Source: Calothrix brevissima NIES-22
GTDB taxonomy: Bacteria; Cyanobacteriota; Cyanobacteriia; Cyanobacteriales; Nostocaceae
Direction of reading: 5' to 3'
NCBI RefSeq assembly: GCF_002367995.1
Contig: NZ_AP018207.1
Span: forward strand, 5,197,963 to 5,261,962
Length of the DNA: 64,000 nt
Of the stretch, positions 43,422 through 51,626 are shown one piece after another. Each line of letters opens with the position of its first letter. Within the stretch, counting starts at the first letter, position 1. The position numbers and the translations under genes are program-made. Below the pieces are notes generated by a model that had not been told where the DNA came from, did not search any database, and saw nothing but the letters and a program-made list of their open reading frames with translations.

Positions 43422-43883
43422 ATGTGGGTAAGTGCGATCGTTGCGTATTTGCATTACTTAAGCTTTATCTTGTGTTTTGGTGCGTTGGTGTTAGAAGCAT
43501 TTACCTTAAACAAAGATTTGAGTCTCAAAGAAGCTTGGAAAATTGTCATAGCCGATGCGATTTATGGTATAGCAGCAATTGTTGTGCTGATTACAGGTAT
43601 TTTGCGAGTTCTTTATTTTGGTAAAGGTACAGATTACTATTTAAACAACCCAGTTTTTTACGTCAAAGTAGCAGCTTTTATCGTGGTGGGGTGTTTGTCT
43701 ATTTATCCCACTGTTTCTTTTTTAGGTTGGTTGAAAAGTCTGTTACGGGGGGAAGTACCCAAGTTAGAATTAGCAAAAATTAACCGTCTAATCTGGTTAA
43801 TTAGGGCTGAATTATTTGGCTTTATTATCATTCCCTTATTAGCAACTATAATGGCTAGAGGAATAGGCATAAACTTAGCATAA
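43422..43883 (+). CDS. DUF2214 family membrane protein
   Basis: 153 residues, four helices: VSAIVAYLHYLSFILCFGALVLE, IADAIYGIAAIVVLITGILRVLYF, FYVKVAAFIVVGCLSIYPTVSFLGW and the end FGFIIIPLLATIMARGIG. This matches the DUF2214 family. The ATG at 43422 (MWVSAIVAYLHYLSF) is preferred over a TTG 16 codons upstream. Function unknown. Confidence 0.85.
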   Translation: MWVSAIVAYLHYLSFILCFGALVLEAFTLNKDLSLKEAWKIVIADAIYGIAAIVVLITGILRVLYFGKGTDYYLNNPVFYVKVAAFIVVGCLSIYPTVSFLGWLKSLLRGEVPKLELAKINRLIWLIRAELFGFIIIPLLATIMARGIGINLA

Positions 43884-43890
43884 ATAAATT

Positions 43891-43972
43891 TACAGCAGAT
43901 TGCCAGTTGGTGAGGTAAAGATTATCGTTGATTGTAGGGGCACTGGCACTGCCATGCCCCAAAGTGCGTACT
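43891..43972. repeat. dispersed ~82-bp repeat, copy 1
   Basis: TTGCCAGTTGGTGAGGTA, CGTTGATTGTAGGGGCACTG, then GCACTGCCATGCCCC and GCGTAC. Copy 2 at 57531-57612 keeps the same order with a handful of changes. The inner GGGGCA TGG-type palindrome (GGGGCACTGGCACTGCCATGCCCC in part) also resembles the middle of the repeat at 16470-16564. Confidence 0.7.
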
Positions 43973-44451
43973 ATATGAACAATGATTTCTCTATAAATAA
44001 CAGAGTGCGATCGCACCGATTACCATGAATGATATCTCTCAATAAATACAATATCACCGAATACCTCTATAAAGAAAAAATAGAACTTCTCAAGCCTTTC
44101 TTTCTCAGGTAGAGATGTAATCCGCTTAATTTCATCGTTACCTATTCGGATTATCTAGATTTCCATACAAAATAACCTGCTTCATATAAAAATTCGTCCA
44201 TAATGAATTAGATAGCTTGTTTAGCTTTTATATTCCTGACTATAACGATAGACAATATCTATCCTGGTTATTTTTCAATAATAAAATAATAGGCTAGTAG
44301 GTTGAGTTTAAAGAAGTAAAATCTAACAATACCAAGGTGTTTATGTGTTGGGTTTCGTTCCTCAACCCAACCTACGATTGCTCTGATTACTCAATTAATT
44401 TATAAGGAAGCTACGATGCGGGTGTCAGCATTCAACCCAACATACAATTGA
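43973..44451. other. gene-free region with a GTAGGTTGAG...CTCAACCCAACCTAC inverted repeat
   Basis: Outer arms at about 44299-44308 and 44363-44377 with GTTGGGTTTCGTTCC between them: the same family as the interior of the MITE at 9546-9681. Nothing else is recognisable in this 480-bp stretch downstream of the recombinase gene. Confidence 0.45.
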
Positions 44452-45618
44452 CTATAGTGGCTTCAATTGTTCTAATACTTGAGAATCAAGATATTTTTGT
44501 TCAATTATTTCTACCGAATTATCACACCATTTAGCAACTACAGCCGTAGGAACACCTTTGGCGATTTGTTCAGATATGAAAGTATCACGACAAGAATAGG
44601 GAGTTGTTTTACGACCAACTAATGGATCTACAATTTTATCCCAAGCTCGGCGTGAAAAGTTTCTGTAATGTATTGATAATCCTTCAGGAGATGGAAATAT
44701 TAAAGCTTCAAAATCGAGATTTTCTGGTTTTATGTTTAATAATAGTTTTTGTAATCTCTCGTTACAATTAAAAACCCGCTTTTTATTGTTCTTAGAACCA
44801 TTAACTCGCACTCTTTCCCCATTTCCTACTTGCACTAATGCACTGTCAAAAGTAATTCGAGAACAATCATCTGTAAGATGCTTCCATTGTAGACCAATAG
44901 CCTCTGAAGGTCGGCAACCTGTCAAAAATAAAAACTCTACAAATGGTGCATAATGACTATATCCTATACCTTTAGATGGTTTGTGATTTTTAAAAGCCTG
45001 AATTATTTTGTGCTTTTCTTCTTCACTGAAAGCATTAGGTTTTGAATCATCCTGCCATTTATGCTTGGGAAGTTCATTATACATACCTGCAAAGGGATTA
45101 AATCTGACTAAACCAAGTTTTATTCCCCATTTACAAGCTGCTGACAGATACATGAGTACATCTTTAGCTTGTGAAGTAGTCGTTTGCTGTAATAATGCAA
45201 GCCGAATTTTAATACCCTCATCTAAATTCTGATAGTGACAGCGCTTAATATGTTTTTCTAGTATTGCTAGTTTATCGATTGTTCTAGGTTTGAGAGATTG
45301 GCGTTTGTACTCAATATACTTATCCCATAGTTCAGAAATTGTTAAGACTATTTGGGGTTCATCTGCATTGACTATTGATAAGTGTCTTTGTGGCTTGTAC
45401 TTAGCCAATGTTTCATCGAATTCGCCAGATTTAATGTCTAAATCTATCTGATGTGCTTTCTGTTCTGCTAGCTGACGATTTTCAGGCGTATCAGCTAAAT
45501 TCAGAGTCAGATACTTTTGCGTACCTTCATAAAGTTGTCTTGGCAGTCTCAGACGTAATCTATCTTGAAATGATTCAACACCTACTGTTCCCTTAGATGC
45601 CTTTTGTGTTTTATTCAT
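44452..45618 (-). CDS. tyrosine recombinase with R-Y-R-Y catalytic set
   Basis: 388 residues: an N-terminal arm and SAM-like DNA-binding domain (ISELWDKYIEYKRQSLKPRTIDK), then the catalytic domain with Arg236 (TGCRPSEAIGLQWKHL), box II TTPYSCRDTFISEQIA carrying Tyr341 where most integrases have His, Arg344, and nucleophile Tyr376 (EQKYLD). Box III has Asp in place of His. The His-to-Tyr change is, to my knowledge, also found in the heterocyst excisases XisA and XisC. ATG at 45616-45618. Upstream lie five direct iterons and two tRNA genes. It could be an integrase of a lost element. Confidence 0.85.
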   Translation of the reverse strand: MNKTQKASKGTVGVESFQDRLRLRLPRQLYEGTQKYLTLNLADTPENRQLAEQKAHQIDLDIKSGEFDETLAKYKPQRHLSIVNADEPQIVLTISELWDKYIEYKRQSLKPRTIDKLAILEKHIKRCHYQNLDEGIKIRLALLQQTTTSQAKDVLMYLSAACKWGIKLGLVRFNPFAGMYNELPKHKWQDDSKPNAFSEEEKHKIIQAFKNHKPSKGIGYSHYAPFVEFLFLTGCRPSEAIGLQWKHLTDDCSRITFDSALVQVGNGERVRVNGSKNNKKRVFNCNERLQKLLLNIKPENLDFEALIFPSPEGLSIHYRNFSRRAWDKIVDPLVGRKTTPYSCRDTFISEQIAKGVPTAVVAKWCDNSVEIIEQKYLDSQVLEQLKPL

Positions 45619-45651
45619 AAAATTTGACTATAAAAATAATGTGTTCCACTA

Positions 45652-45747
45652 AAATCATAGTCAAATCATAGTCAAAAAAACAAGCAGGATAACGAAAATT
45701 TTGACCCAATAGCCAAATCATAGTCAAATCATAGTCAAATCATAGTC
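45652..45747. promoter_or_regulatory. five 11-bp iterons AAATCATAGTC upstream of the recombinase
   Basis: Exact copies at 45652-45662, 45663-45673, 45715-45725, 45726-45736 and 45737-45747: a pair and a triplet, abutting within groups, 41 bp apart, starting 34 bp before the recombinase ATG. The 11-bp period puts sites on nearly the same face of the helix. They could be recombinase arm sites, an autoregulatory operator or excisionase sites. Confidence 0.85.
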
Positions 45748-45841
45748 AAAAACATGAGTAAAGGACTCTGTTTTTACCATTTAAATCTTTTGTAAGGGCT
45801 GAAACCCTTAATTTAGCGTAGATTATCTAGACAAAATAAAA

Positions 45842-45913
45842 AGCCCGTGACGAGGATTGAACTCGTGACCTCACCCTTACCAAGGGTGTGCTCTACCACT
45901 GAGCCACACGGGC
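45842..45913 (-). tRNA. tRNA-Thr (anticodon GGT)
   Basis: A 72-nt cloverleaf on the minus strand: acceptor GCCCGTG / CACGGGC, D-arm GCTCAGTGGTAGAGC, anticodon arm ACCCT TGGTAAG GGT with anticodon GGT, T-arm CGAGTTCGAATCCTCG, discriminator T. It lies about 85 bp downstream of tRNA-Tyr and about 225 bp upstream of the recombinase gene, all on the same strand. Confidence 0.95.
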
Positions 45914-45999
45914 AAAACTTAAATTTTATTATAGTTGAGAGTTATAATGCTGGGACAATTACCATCACTCAGCGATTATAACTCTTAACTGTGAAGTGG

Positions 46000-46082
46000 T
46001 GGGCCGGGCTGGATTTGAACCAGCGTAGGCGCAAACCAACGGATTTACAGTCCGTCTCCATTAACCACTCGGACACCGACCC
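46000..46082 (-). tRNA. tRNA-Tyr (anticodon GTA)
   Basis: An 83-nt class II tRNA on the minus strand: acceptor GGGTCGG / CCGGCCC, anticodon arm ACGGACTGTAAATCCGT with anticodon GTA, long variable arm, T-arm GCTGGTTCAAATCCAGC, discriminator A. It precedes tRNA-Thr, probably in one transcript. Confidence 0.95.
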
Positions 46083-46155
46083 GTTTTGCATCACGATTTA
46101 TAACATTAGCACCAAGTTTTTGAGACTGCAAGGGGTTGAGAAAAATTTTTTGGGA

Positions 46156-46184
46156 AAACTGGGTTAAGTAAATAAACCCAGTTT
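46156..46184 (-). terminator. terminator downstream of the ABC exporter
   Basis: AAACTGGGTT / AACCCAGTTT, a perfect 10-bp stem with a 9-base loop, 8 bp past the exporter stop; on the minus strand it is followed by TTTCCC then AAAAAATTTTT. Moderate T-run. Confidence 0.6.
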
Positions 46185-46191
46185 CTTGAAG

Positions 46192-48012
46192 CTAACTCAG
46201 GAGTTCGCCAGTTTCTTGCAAGGAATGCAAGCGGCGGTAAATACCCTCTTGGCGCAAAAGTTCTTCGTGGCTACCAACTTCTACAATTCTTCCGCGATCG
46301 AGAACAACAATTTTATCGGCTTCGCGGACTGTACTCAGGCGGTGAGCGATGATGATTGTGGTGCGGGTTCCTTGAATCGATCGCATGGCTAATTGAATGG
46401 AACGCTCGGATTCGTAATCTAAGCTGGAGGTAGCTTCGTCAAACACTAGTATGTCTGGTTCTACGAGCAAGGCTCTAGCAATTCCCAAGCGCTGTCTTTG
46501 TCCGCCAGATAATCTCACGCCACGTTCGCCAACAACGGTGTAATAACCTTGGGGTAGGCATTGTAGCACTTCATCGACTCTGGCTATCCTACAGGCTTCC
46601 TGAACCTGCTCAAAGGTGGCATTTGGTCTGCCATAGGTGAGATTATCTAACACAGTACCGTTGAAGATATCGACTTCTTGGTGAACGATCGCTAATCTGC
46701 GGCGATAATTGCCGACATCTAATGTGCGAATATCTTGTCCATCAACGAGAATTTGTCCCTGTTGTGGTTCAAAATACCGCAACAATAGTTTAACTAAGGT
46801 AGATTTACCGGAACCAGAACGCCCAACTAAGGCTACTGTTTGGTATGGCTCAATCAATAAGTTGATATCTTCCAATACTAAACGGTTGACATCATATCCA
46901 AAATGGATATGAGATAACTCAATTTTCCCGGTAAATTGATAAGGTGATTGTCCTTGATTTTCTACTGCTAATAAACCATCTGTATCCGCGCCAGTTGGTT
47001 CTTGGAGAAATTCGTGAAACCGCAACATAGAAGAATAGCGTCGAGCGAATACTTCTGCTAAGTTGCTGATAGGTTCTAACTCAGAATATGCCATGCTGGA
47101 AAGAGTTAAGGTCATGACGAAATGACCTAGAGAAATCTTTCCACCGACTGTGGCGGCTAAAGTTAAGCCGAGTATGGCAAATACACAGAATTGAATTACT
47201 GTTTTCTGCCAAGTTAGGAGATCTACGTAACCTTTATGGATGCGGTAATCTACTACTTTTAGTTCCCGTTCTAAGCGTTGTGTTTGTCTTTTAAGTTCGT
47301 TACCTTCTGTGGCAAATGCTTTGACAGTTTTGATATTTGTGATTAGCTCAGAAGTGCGACTTTCGGTATTTTCCATATACCTATCTAGTCGGCTTTCGTA
47401 ACCAATTATCTTTTGCAAATCTCGCAAACTGAATGTGAGAATAATGGCGAAGGAAATTATATATAAAGTCGCAATCCGCCAATCAATTAACAAGATAAAT
47501 ACAAAAATTCCCAACACCCGGATTAATTTGGGAATTAATTGCCCGGCTATTTCTGGATATGTCCAAGTGTGGTTAGCCAGTCCTCTGGCTACTCTCCCAG
47601 CTATCCGTCCGGGGTTATTTTCATCATAAAATTCTAGTGGGAGAGTGAGAATTTTAGCTATGGCTGTTTCGGTTTTTTCGCGACGCGCTCTTAAGGCTAT
47701 ATCCCAGTGAAACCAACTGGTTAACCAAGGTTGTGTAGGCGCTCTGACAACCGTTGCTACAAAAATTATCCCTAGCAATATACCCAAGGAAAGATTTTTA
47801 TCAACTGGGTAATTAATAAGGTGAGAAAAAGTTGCGATCGCACTTCCTAGCGGTTTATCTAATGGTTCATTAGATAAGATGTTTAAAATTTGTCCAATGG
47901 CATAAGGTACAACTAAATCAATCAGTTCGTAAACGCTGGATGCAGCAATACTAAAAATACTCAAACCCCAGTAGGGGCGAAAATAATGTATAATGTCTCG
48001 AAATTTGGCCAT
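46192..48012 (-). CDS. ABC exporter (fused permease and ATPase)
   Basis: 606 residues: six-helix exporter membrane domain (residues about 15-310, with LPLEFYDENNPGRIAGRVARG at the coupling region) and an ATPase with Walker A GRSGSGKST, signature LSGGQRQRLGIARALL, Walker B ILVFDEATSSLD and switch His IIAHRLSTVREAD. It is a half-transporter acting as a dimer, of the MsbA/lipid or multidrug type; the substrate is unknown. ATG at 48010-48012. Confidence 0.9.
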   Translation of the reverse strand: MAKFRDIIHYFRPYWGLSIFSIAASSVYELIDLVVPYAIGQILNILSNEPLDKPLGSAIATFSHLINYPVDKNLSLGILLGIIFVATVVRAPTQPWLTSWFHWDIALRARREKTETAIAKILTLPLEFYDENNPGRIAGRVARGLANHTWTYPEIAGQLIPKLIRVLGIFVFILLIDWRIATLYIISFAIILTFSLRDLQKIIGYESRLDRYMENTESRTSELITNIKTVKAFATEGNELKRQTQRLERELKVVDYRIHKGYVDLLTWQKTVIQFCVFAILGLTLAATVGGKISLGHFVMTLTLSSMAYSELEPISNLAEVFARRYSSMLRFHEFLQEPTGADTDGLLAVENQGQSPYQFTGKIELSHIHFGYDVNRLVLEDINLLIEPYQTVALVGRSGSGKSTLVKLLLRYFEPQQGQILVDGQDIRTLDVGNYRRRLAIVHQEVDIFNGTVLDNLTYGRPNATFEQVQEACRIARVDEVLQCLPQGYYTVVGERGVRLSGGQRQRLGIARALLVEPDILVFDEATSSLDYESERSIQLAMRSIQGTRTTIIIAHRLSTVREADKIVVLDRGRIVEVGSHEELLRQEGIYRRLHSLQETGELLS

Positions 48013-48100
48013 GATGCACTCTTTCCAAGAACGTGAGCTTGGAATTTATATACTACATGCGTAATACAATGTAGTCAAGTTCTCTCGCTCGAAATCAATC

Positions 48101-48889
48101 TTAAGGAGTAGTTGCTAATTGGGAAGGTGAAAATTCTAAGCGATAGCGATAAAGTGCAACTGGTTGAGAATTAGCAATAAAGTAATCTGGATCTTGAGGA
48201 GAAAGGTAGACAGCAGTTACTTGATCCGCTTCTATAGTTGGCGGAGATTGAGAAACTTGACGGTAAGCCGTAGTAGATTCTACCTTATTTAAATAAGGAC
48301 GAGAACCACCTTTAAACAGTTGTTGAAACACTTCTGTAGTGATAAACTCGCCATCAGCAGTGGTTTCGGTGGCGCGATCGCTTACAATCGAAACTAATTG
48401 GCGATCGCCTCGCAATAATATTATCTGGCGATTAGGCGAATTTGGATCGATTTTTACAGATAACACCGCTTCATTACCTAAATAAGCACGGGCTAAATTT
48501 AGGCTATTAAAAACTCTATCGGCTACTAAGATTGAGGATTTTTTACTTATCTGTGGAAAAGTTTTGATGCTAGCAACCGGAGATTTTTCGGGAATAAATC
48601 TGACTAAAAAACTTATTGGTTGATTAAGTTGTTTGCGGTTAGCTTCAAATCCTGGTGTAACTATATCTGGTGCTAAAGGTGCAACTAAATCTACTAATGT
48701 ACTTTTAACTTGCCAATCACCAGCCATCCAGTCAGGATAAGCTAAATCACCTACAGCAGGTTGCACAGAGGTTAATTTCTCCCATTGGGGAAACTTCGCC
48801 AGCCTTTCTGATAATTCCCCAGCTGTAGCGTTTCCACTCCACCCGAAGAGGAACAAAGCCACTAAGCAAAAACTCCAAATCGCCTTCAT
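48101..48889 (-). CDS. exported hypothetical protein, DUF6816-like (lumen/periplasm)
   Basis: 262 residues with a clear signal peptide (MKAIWSFCLVALFLFGWSG, cleavage near ATA-GELS). The mature part contains LAYPDWMAGDWQVKSTLVD, NSLNLARAYLGNEAVLSVKIDPNSPN-like segments and the end PVALYRYRLEFSP. I associate this pattern with a cyanobacterial/plastid lumenal family (DUF6816), with limited certainty. ATG at 48887-48889. It lies 88 bp upstream of the exporter gene on the same strand. Confidence 0.7.
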   Translation of the reverse strand: MKAIWSFCLVALFLFGWSGNATAGELSERLAKFPQWEKLTSVQPAVGDLAYPDWMAGDWQVKSTLVDLVAPLAPDIVTPGFEANRKQLNQPISFLVRFIPEKSPVASIKTFPQISKKSSILVADRVFNSLNLARAYLGNEAVLSVKIDPNSPNRQIILLRGDRQLVSIVSDRATETTADGEFITTEVFQQLFKGGSRPYLNKVESTTAYRQVSQSPPTIEADQVTAVYLSPQDPDYFIANSQPVALYRYRLEFSPSQLATTP

Positions 48890-49338
48890 AGCCAGTACTT
48901 AATTTTTTAGCGAGTAAAAATTCATCTCCAAGATTATTGTGTTACATTTCGTTGATGCAAGCAAAAACACAAGCAAACATAACTTATCAGCTGTCAGCTC
49001 ACTAATTATGCAGATAGAAAATTACTTTGCTTTGTATGATGTAACACACTACTTTATATACAAAAAAATAATGAGTTAATGTTTGAAAAGTAAATTAATA
49101 ATAGTGTAAAATCCGTTAAAGTACTGATGACCGAGTTTCAGGGTGCGTAATAACTGGTGTAATTGCTTGATAGTTGCATCTACGCTGAAGAATAGTTACG
49201 TCAAAATTTTCCTAGCATACTGGAATTACTGATGTGATTCCAGAGTATATTTGCACTCCTGATATCAGTGTGAGTAATTTTTATTGCTTTCACGCTCATA
49301 GAAGGTAGCTCTGCGATGATCTCAAGGGCTATATAAAT
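48890..49338. other. divergent intergenic region, nothing recognised
   Basis: About 450 bp between the exported protein gene and the GTPase stub. No repeat family, hairpin with T-run or frame of note was found by eye. Confidence 0.4.
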
Positions 49339-49446
49339 ATGATTGTTGCGGAGATGGAGAAAGAAATCCTACGTATTGCGATCGCAGGTTGCGTAGGTGC
49401 AGGGAAAACGAGCTTAATTCGCAGTATCAGTGACATAGAAATCTGA
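49339..49446 (+). pseudogene. truncated small GTPase (P-loop stub)
   Basis: 35 codons from the ATG at 49339 to TGA at 49444: MIVAEMEKEILRIAIAGCVG then AGKTSLIRSISDIEI. The P-loop GxxxxGKT/S (GCVGAGKT) and the following residues match the N-terminus of the cyanobacterial MglA/Ras-like GTPases that are partnered with roadblock proteins. Everything after the first 30 residues of the G domain is missing. It lies 27 bp before the roadblock gene. It is a decayed GTPase, or possibly a short P-loop peptide. Confidence 0.7.
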
Positions 49447-49473
49447 GATTTTTTAGCTAGCAAATTAGCCTCA

Positions 49474-49983
49474 ATGCATTTGGGCAAAATCCTTAAGCTA
49501 ATTCCCCGAAAATTGAAACAAATATTTGGGGATAGAAATCAACCTGTAAATTTGCAAATTGATTTACAAACAACTAATCAACAAATTTTACCAATACTTA
49601 CTGAAGAAAAAGCCATGATAAATATTTCCATGTTGCAACAGGTTCTCCAAGAATTTGTTAGTGGTACATCCCACATTCAAGGCGCAGCTTTAGTCAGTCC
49701 TGATGGTTTAGCCTTAGCTTCAGTATTACCTAGTGAAATGGATGAAGACCGCACCGCAGCCATGTCAGCAGCTATGCTTTCTTTAGGCGAACGCATAGGT
49801 AGTGAATTAGTTAGAGGAACTATTGACCGGATTGTAGTTGAAGGTGAAAAAGGTTTTGGAATTGTTGTGAGTTGTGGCCCCGATGCAGTTTTACTAGTTT
49901 TAGCTAATGCTGCTGTTAAACAAGGTTTATTGTTTTTAGAAATCAAACGCGCTGTGGCTCAAATTGCACCTTTAGTTGCTTAA
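49474..49983 (+). CDS. roadblock/LC7 domain protein
   Basis: 169 residues. The core from about residue 48 (MINISMLQQVLQEFVSGTSHIQ, AALVSPDGLALASVLPSEMDEDRTAAMSAA, LVRGTIDRIVVEGEKGFGIVVSCGPDAVLLVL) is a roadblock/LC7 fold, the MglB-like partner and GAP of small GTPases. The first 47 residues (MHLGKILKLIPRKLKQIFGD and following) are basic and unusual. If they are not translated, the start is the ATG at 49615, the usual N-terminus of the family. The normal GTPase partner upstream is truncated. Confidence 0.85.
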   Translation: MHLGKILKLIPRKLKQIFGDRNQPVNLQIDLQTTNQQILPILTEEKAMINISMLQQVLQEFVSGTSHIQGAALVSPDGLALASVLPSEMDEDRTAAMSAAMLSLGERIGSELVRGTIDRIVVEGEKGFGIVVSCGPDAVLLVLANAAVKQGLLFLEIKRAVAQIAPLVA

Positions 49984-50100
49984 TTTTCAGCGTAATTAAG
50001 GCTAATTCTGCAAATTCGCAAACAAAAGATTTTATCTCACAAAAACCTAGATAATCACAATAAATTGTGAATTCTGTCAATATCTCTAAATTGTAGAGTT

Positions 50101-50285
50101 GGGAGCATCCCAAATGTGCAAAAACGCCCTCACCCTATAAGGGTGGGGCTAAAAATACGAAGCCTGCCTACCCTTCGGGAACGTCTTCGACGAACGCAGG
50201 CTATCAAACTTTTAGCAAAAGAAGGCAGGCTTTGTTGGTATAGCAATACCCTTCTAGGGTATTGCGTCAAAATTGGGATGCTCCC
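50101..50285. mobile_element. 185-bp MITE, copy 2 (core inverted)
   Basis: Terminal repeats GGGAGCATCCCAA / TTGGGATGCTCCC at 50101-50113 and 50273-50285, flanked by a perfect 8-bp target duplication GTAGAGTT (50093-50100 and 50286-50293) in unique DNA. The outer arms match copy 1 in the same orientation, while the 69-bp core 50162-50230 is the exact reverse complement of 39094-39162. The loop of the AATACCC hairpin is reversed as well. Confidence 0.95.
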
Positions 50286-50368
50286 GTAGAGTTCACAATT
50301 TATAAATTGCTGGCGCTGACAAAATACCATTTTATCCACTGCTGATTAATTTTTAGGAAATCTAAATC

Positions 50369-50923
50369 ATGACTTTAGATCCACATACTTTCATGGCTAC
50401 GCTAGAAAAGCGCATTGGTTTGACATCTGAGGATAAAGAACTGCTGAAATCTGAAGCAAATTGGGGCTTAGAACTAGCTTCAGAAATGGCGGATCATTTT
50501 TATGCATACTTGGGACGAGATGCGGAAATGAATGCAATTTTACATGCGAGTAACGAGCGGATGCATCGCCTCCATGAAACTTTTATTCAATGGTTTCACG
50601 AAATGTTTACAGGTATGGATAATTGGGGTAATGCTTATGCAGAAAGGCGCTGGAAAATTGGACTAGTTCATGTCCGCCTTGGTATTGGGCCTCAACATGT
50701 TGTCCCCGCAATGGCGACGGTAATATATGAGGTAGGTAAGCGATTAACAAAAGATGGCAAAAGTGCAAATTTAAAAGATGCTCTTGGGCGAATGTGTATG
50801 ATTGATTTGGCCTTTATTGAGCAAGCTTATATTGAAGTATCTTCATCTGCGGTTTTGCGCGAAACAGGTTGGTCAGAAGGTTTGTTTAAGCGTTTGATTG
50901 TGAGCGGTGCAAAAGCTATGTAA
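50369..50923 (+). CDS. protoglobin-domain haem protein
   Basis: 184 residues forming a single globin-sensor/protoglobin domain: ANWGLELASEMADHFYAYLGRD, RLHETFIQWFHEMFTGMD, then the proximal-haem region WKIGLVHVRLGIGPQHVVPAM with His101 as likely axial ligand, and CMIDLAFIEQAYIE. There is no output domain, so it is a stand-alone oxygen, NO or CO binding sensor. ATG at 50369 after TAGGAAA. It follows the roadblock gene on the same strand, separated now by the MITE. Confidence 0.85.
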   Translation: MTLDPHTFMATLEKRIGLTSEDKELLKSEANWGLELASEMADHFYAYLGRDAEMNAILHASNERMHRLHETFIQWFHEMFTGMDNWGNAYAERRWKIGLVHVRLGIGPQHVVPAMATVIYEVGKRLTKDGKSANLKDALGRMCMIDLAFIEQAYIEVSSSAVLRETGWSEGLFKRLIVSGAKAM

Positions 50924-50999
50924 GAGCAGATAATTTAGTGATAAATAAATAATATTTATTTACGCAATTTACTTCTGCACTATGCTTAATTCCAAAATT

Positions 51000-51097
51000 A
51001 TACCAATTCAAATAATGTTGGCGACACATCAATATATTTTAGAGGGCAAGGCATTGCCTTGCCCCTACAATCTATCGCATTTTTTTCAAATTGGTAT
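51000..51097. mobile_element. ~98-bp repeat with 9-bp inverted ends, copy 2
   Basis: ATACCAATT at 51000-51008 and AATTGGTAT at 51089-51097 are perfect inverted ends. The interior includes CGACACATCAA, TAGAGGGCAAGGCATTGCC and CCCCTACAATCTATCGCAT, shared with 16470-16564. Its last base is the first base of the ChuX-like gene's stop codon complement, so it abuts that gene exactly. Confidence 0.7.
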
Positions 51098-51504
51098 TAG
51101 ATTTCGGCGGGTAAAGGTTGCCAAACTTCGCCATATTTGTCTTTAAGGGCTTGCCAATTTTCTACTTGGCCTGGTTCATATTCTCCTGGCTTACCCCATT
51201 GCAAAAAGAAACTTAAAGCTGGCTCTTGTTTCTCATCTAAAAAGCGGATAGCATAGGTTGTAAAATTACCTCTTTTCGCTTCACCAGTTTCAAATTTCAC
51301 TTGCGTAATTTTATCCATATTCAAGTGAAATTCAAAATTTTCGGTATGCATATTGGCATATTTACCCTTGTTAGGTAATTCTGCATAAAATAGCTTTTCT
51401 AACTTGCTTCTAACTTCCAATACACCAGCGCTGCTAGTGACAATTAAACGCAAAGTTCCTAAGTTTTCGCAAGCTGTTAAAAATTCTTTCAATGTAGTAG
51501 TCAT
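51097..51504 (-). CDS. ChuX/HutX-like haem-binding protein
   Basis: 135 residues: LKEFLTACENLGTLRLIVTS, VRSKLEKLFYAELPNKGKYANMHTENFEFHLNMD, KRGNFTTYAIRFLDEKQEPALSFFLQWG. The pattern resembles the ChuX/HutX family of cytoplasmic haem carriers found in cyanobacteria; I am moderately sure. ATG at 51502-51504. It converges with the protoglobin gene, so the neighbourhood is rich in haem proteins. Its stop codon touches the repeat at 51000-51097. Confidence 0.6.
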   Translation of the reverse strand: MTTTLKEFLTACENLGTLRLIVTSSAGVLEVRSKLEKLFYAELPNKGKYANMHTENFEFHLNMDKITQVKFETGEAKRGNFTTYAIRFLDEKQEPALSFFLQWGKPGEYEPGQVENWQALKDKYGEVWQPLPAEI

Positions 51505-51517
51505 GATTCAGAGTTAA

Positions 51518-51622
51518 GGATCAAGGGTCAAAGGTCAAGAGTCAATGGTCAATGGTCAATGGTCAATGGTCAAAAGTAGTTAGTCATTTGACTATGGACT
51601 GTTGACTGTGGACTTTTGACTA
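51518..51622. repeat. inverted pair of heptamer arrays (GGTCAAT / TTGACTG)
   Basis: About seven GGTCAAx units at 51525-51576 and five oppositely oriented GGACTxTTGACT units at 51588-51620, filling the whole gap between phoH and the ChuX-like gene. Confidence 0.7.
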
Positions 51623-51626
51623 TAAA

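Noticed and set aside
42788-45913. A genomic island between tRNA-Arg and tRNA-Thr
   Set aside because: I looked for a repeated tRNA 3' end (attL/attR) around the recombinase and found none; the genes between are ordinary cyanobacterial ones. Only the recombinase and iterons are retained as notable.
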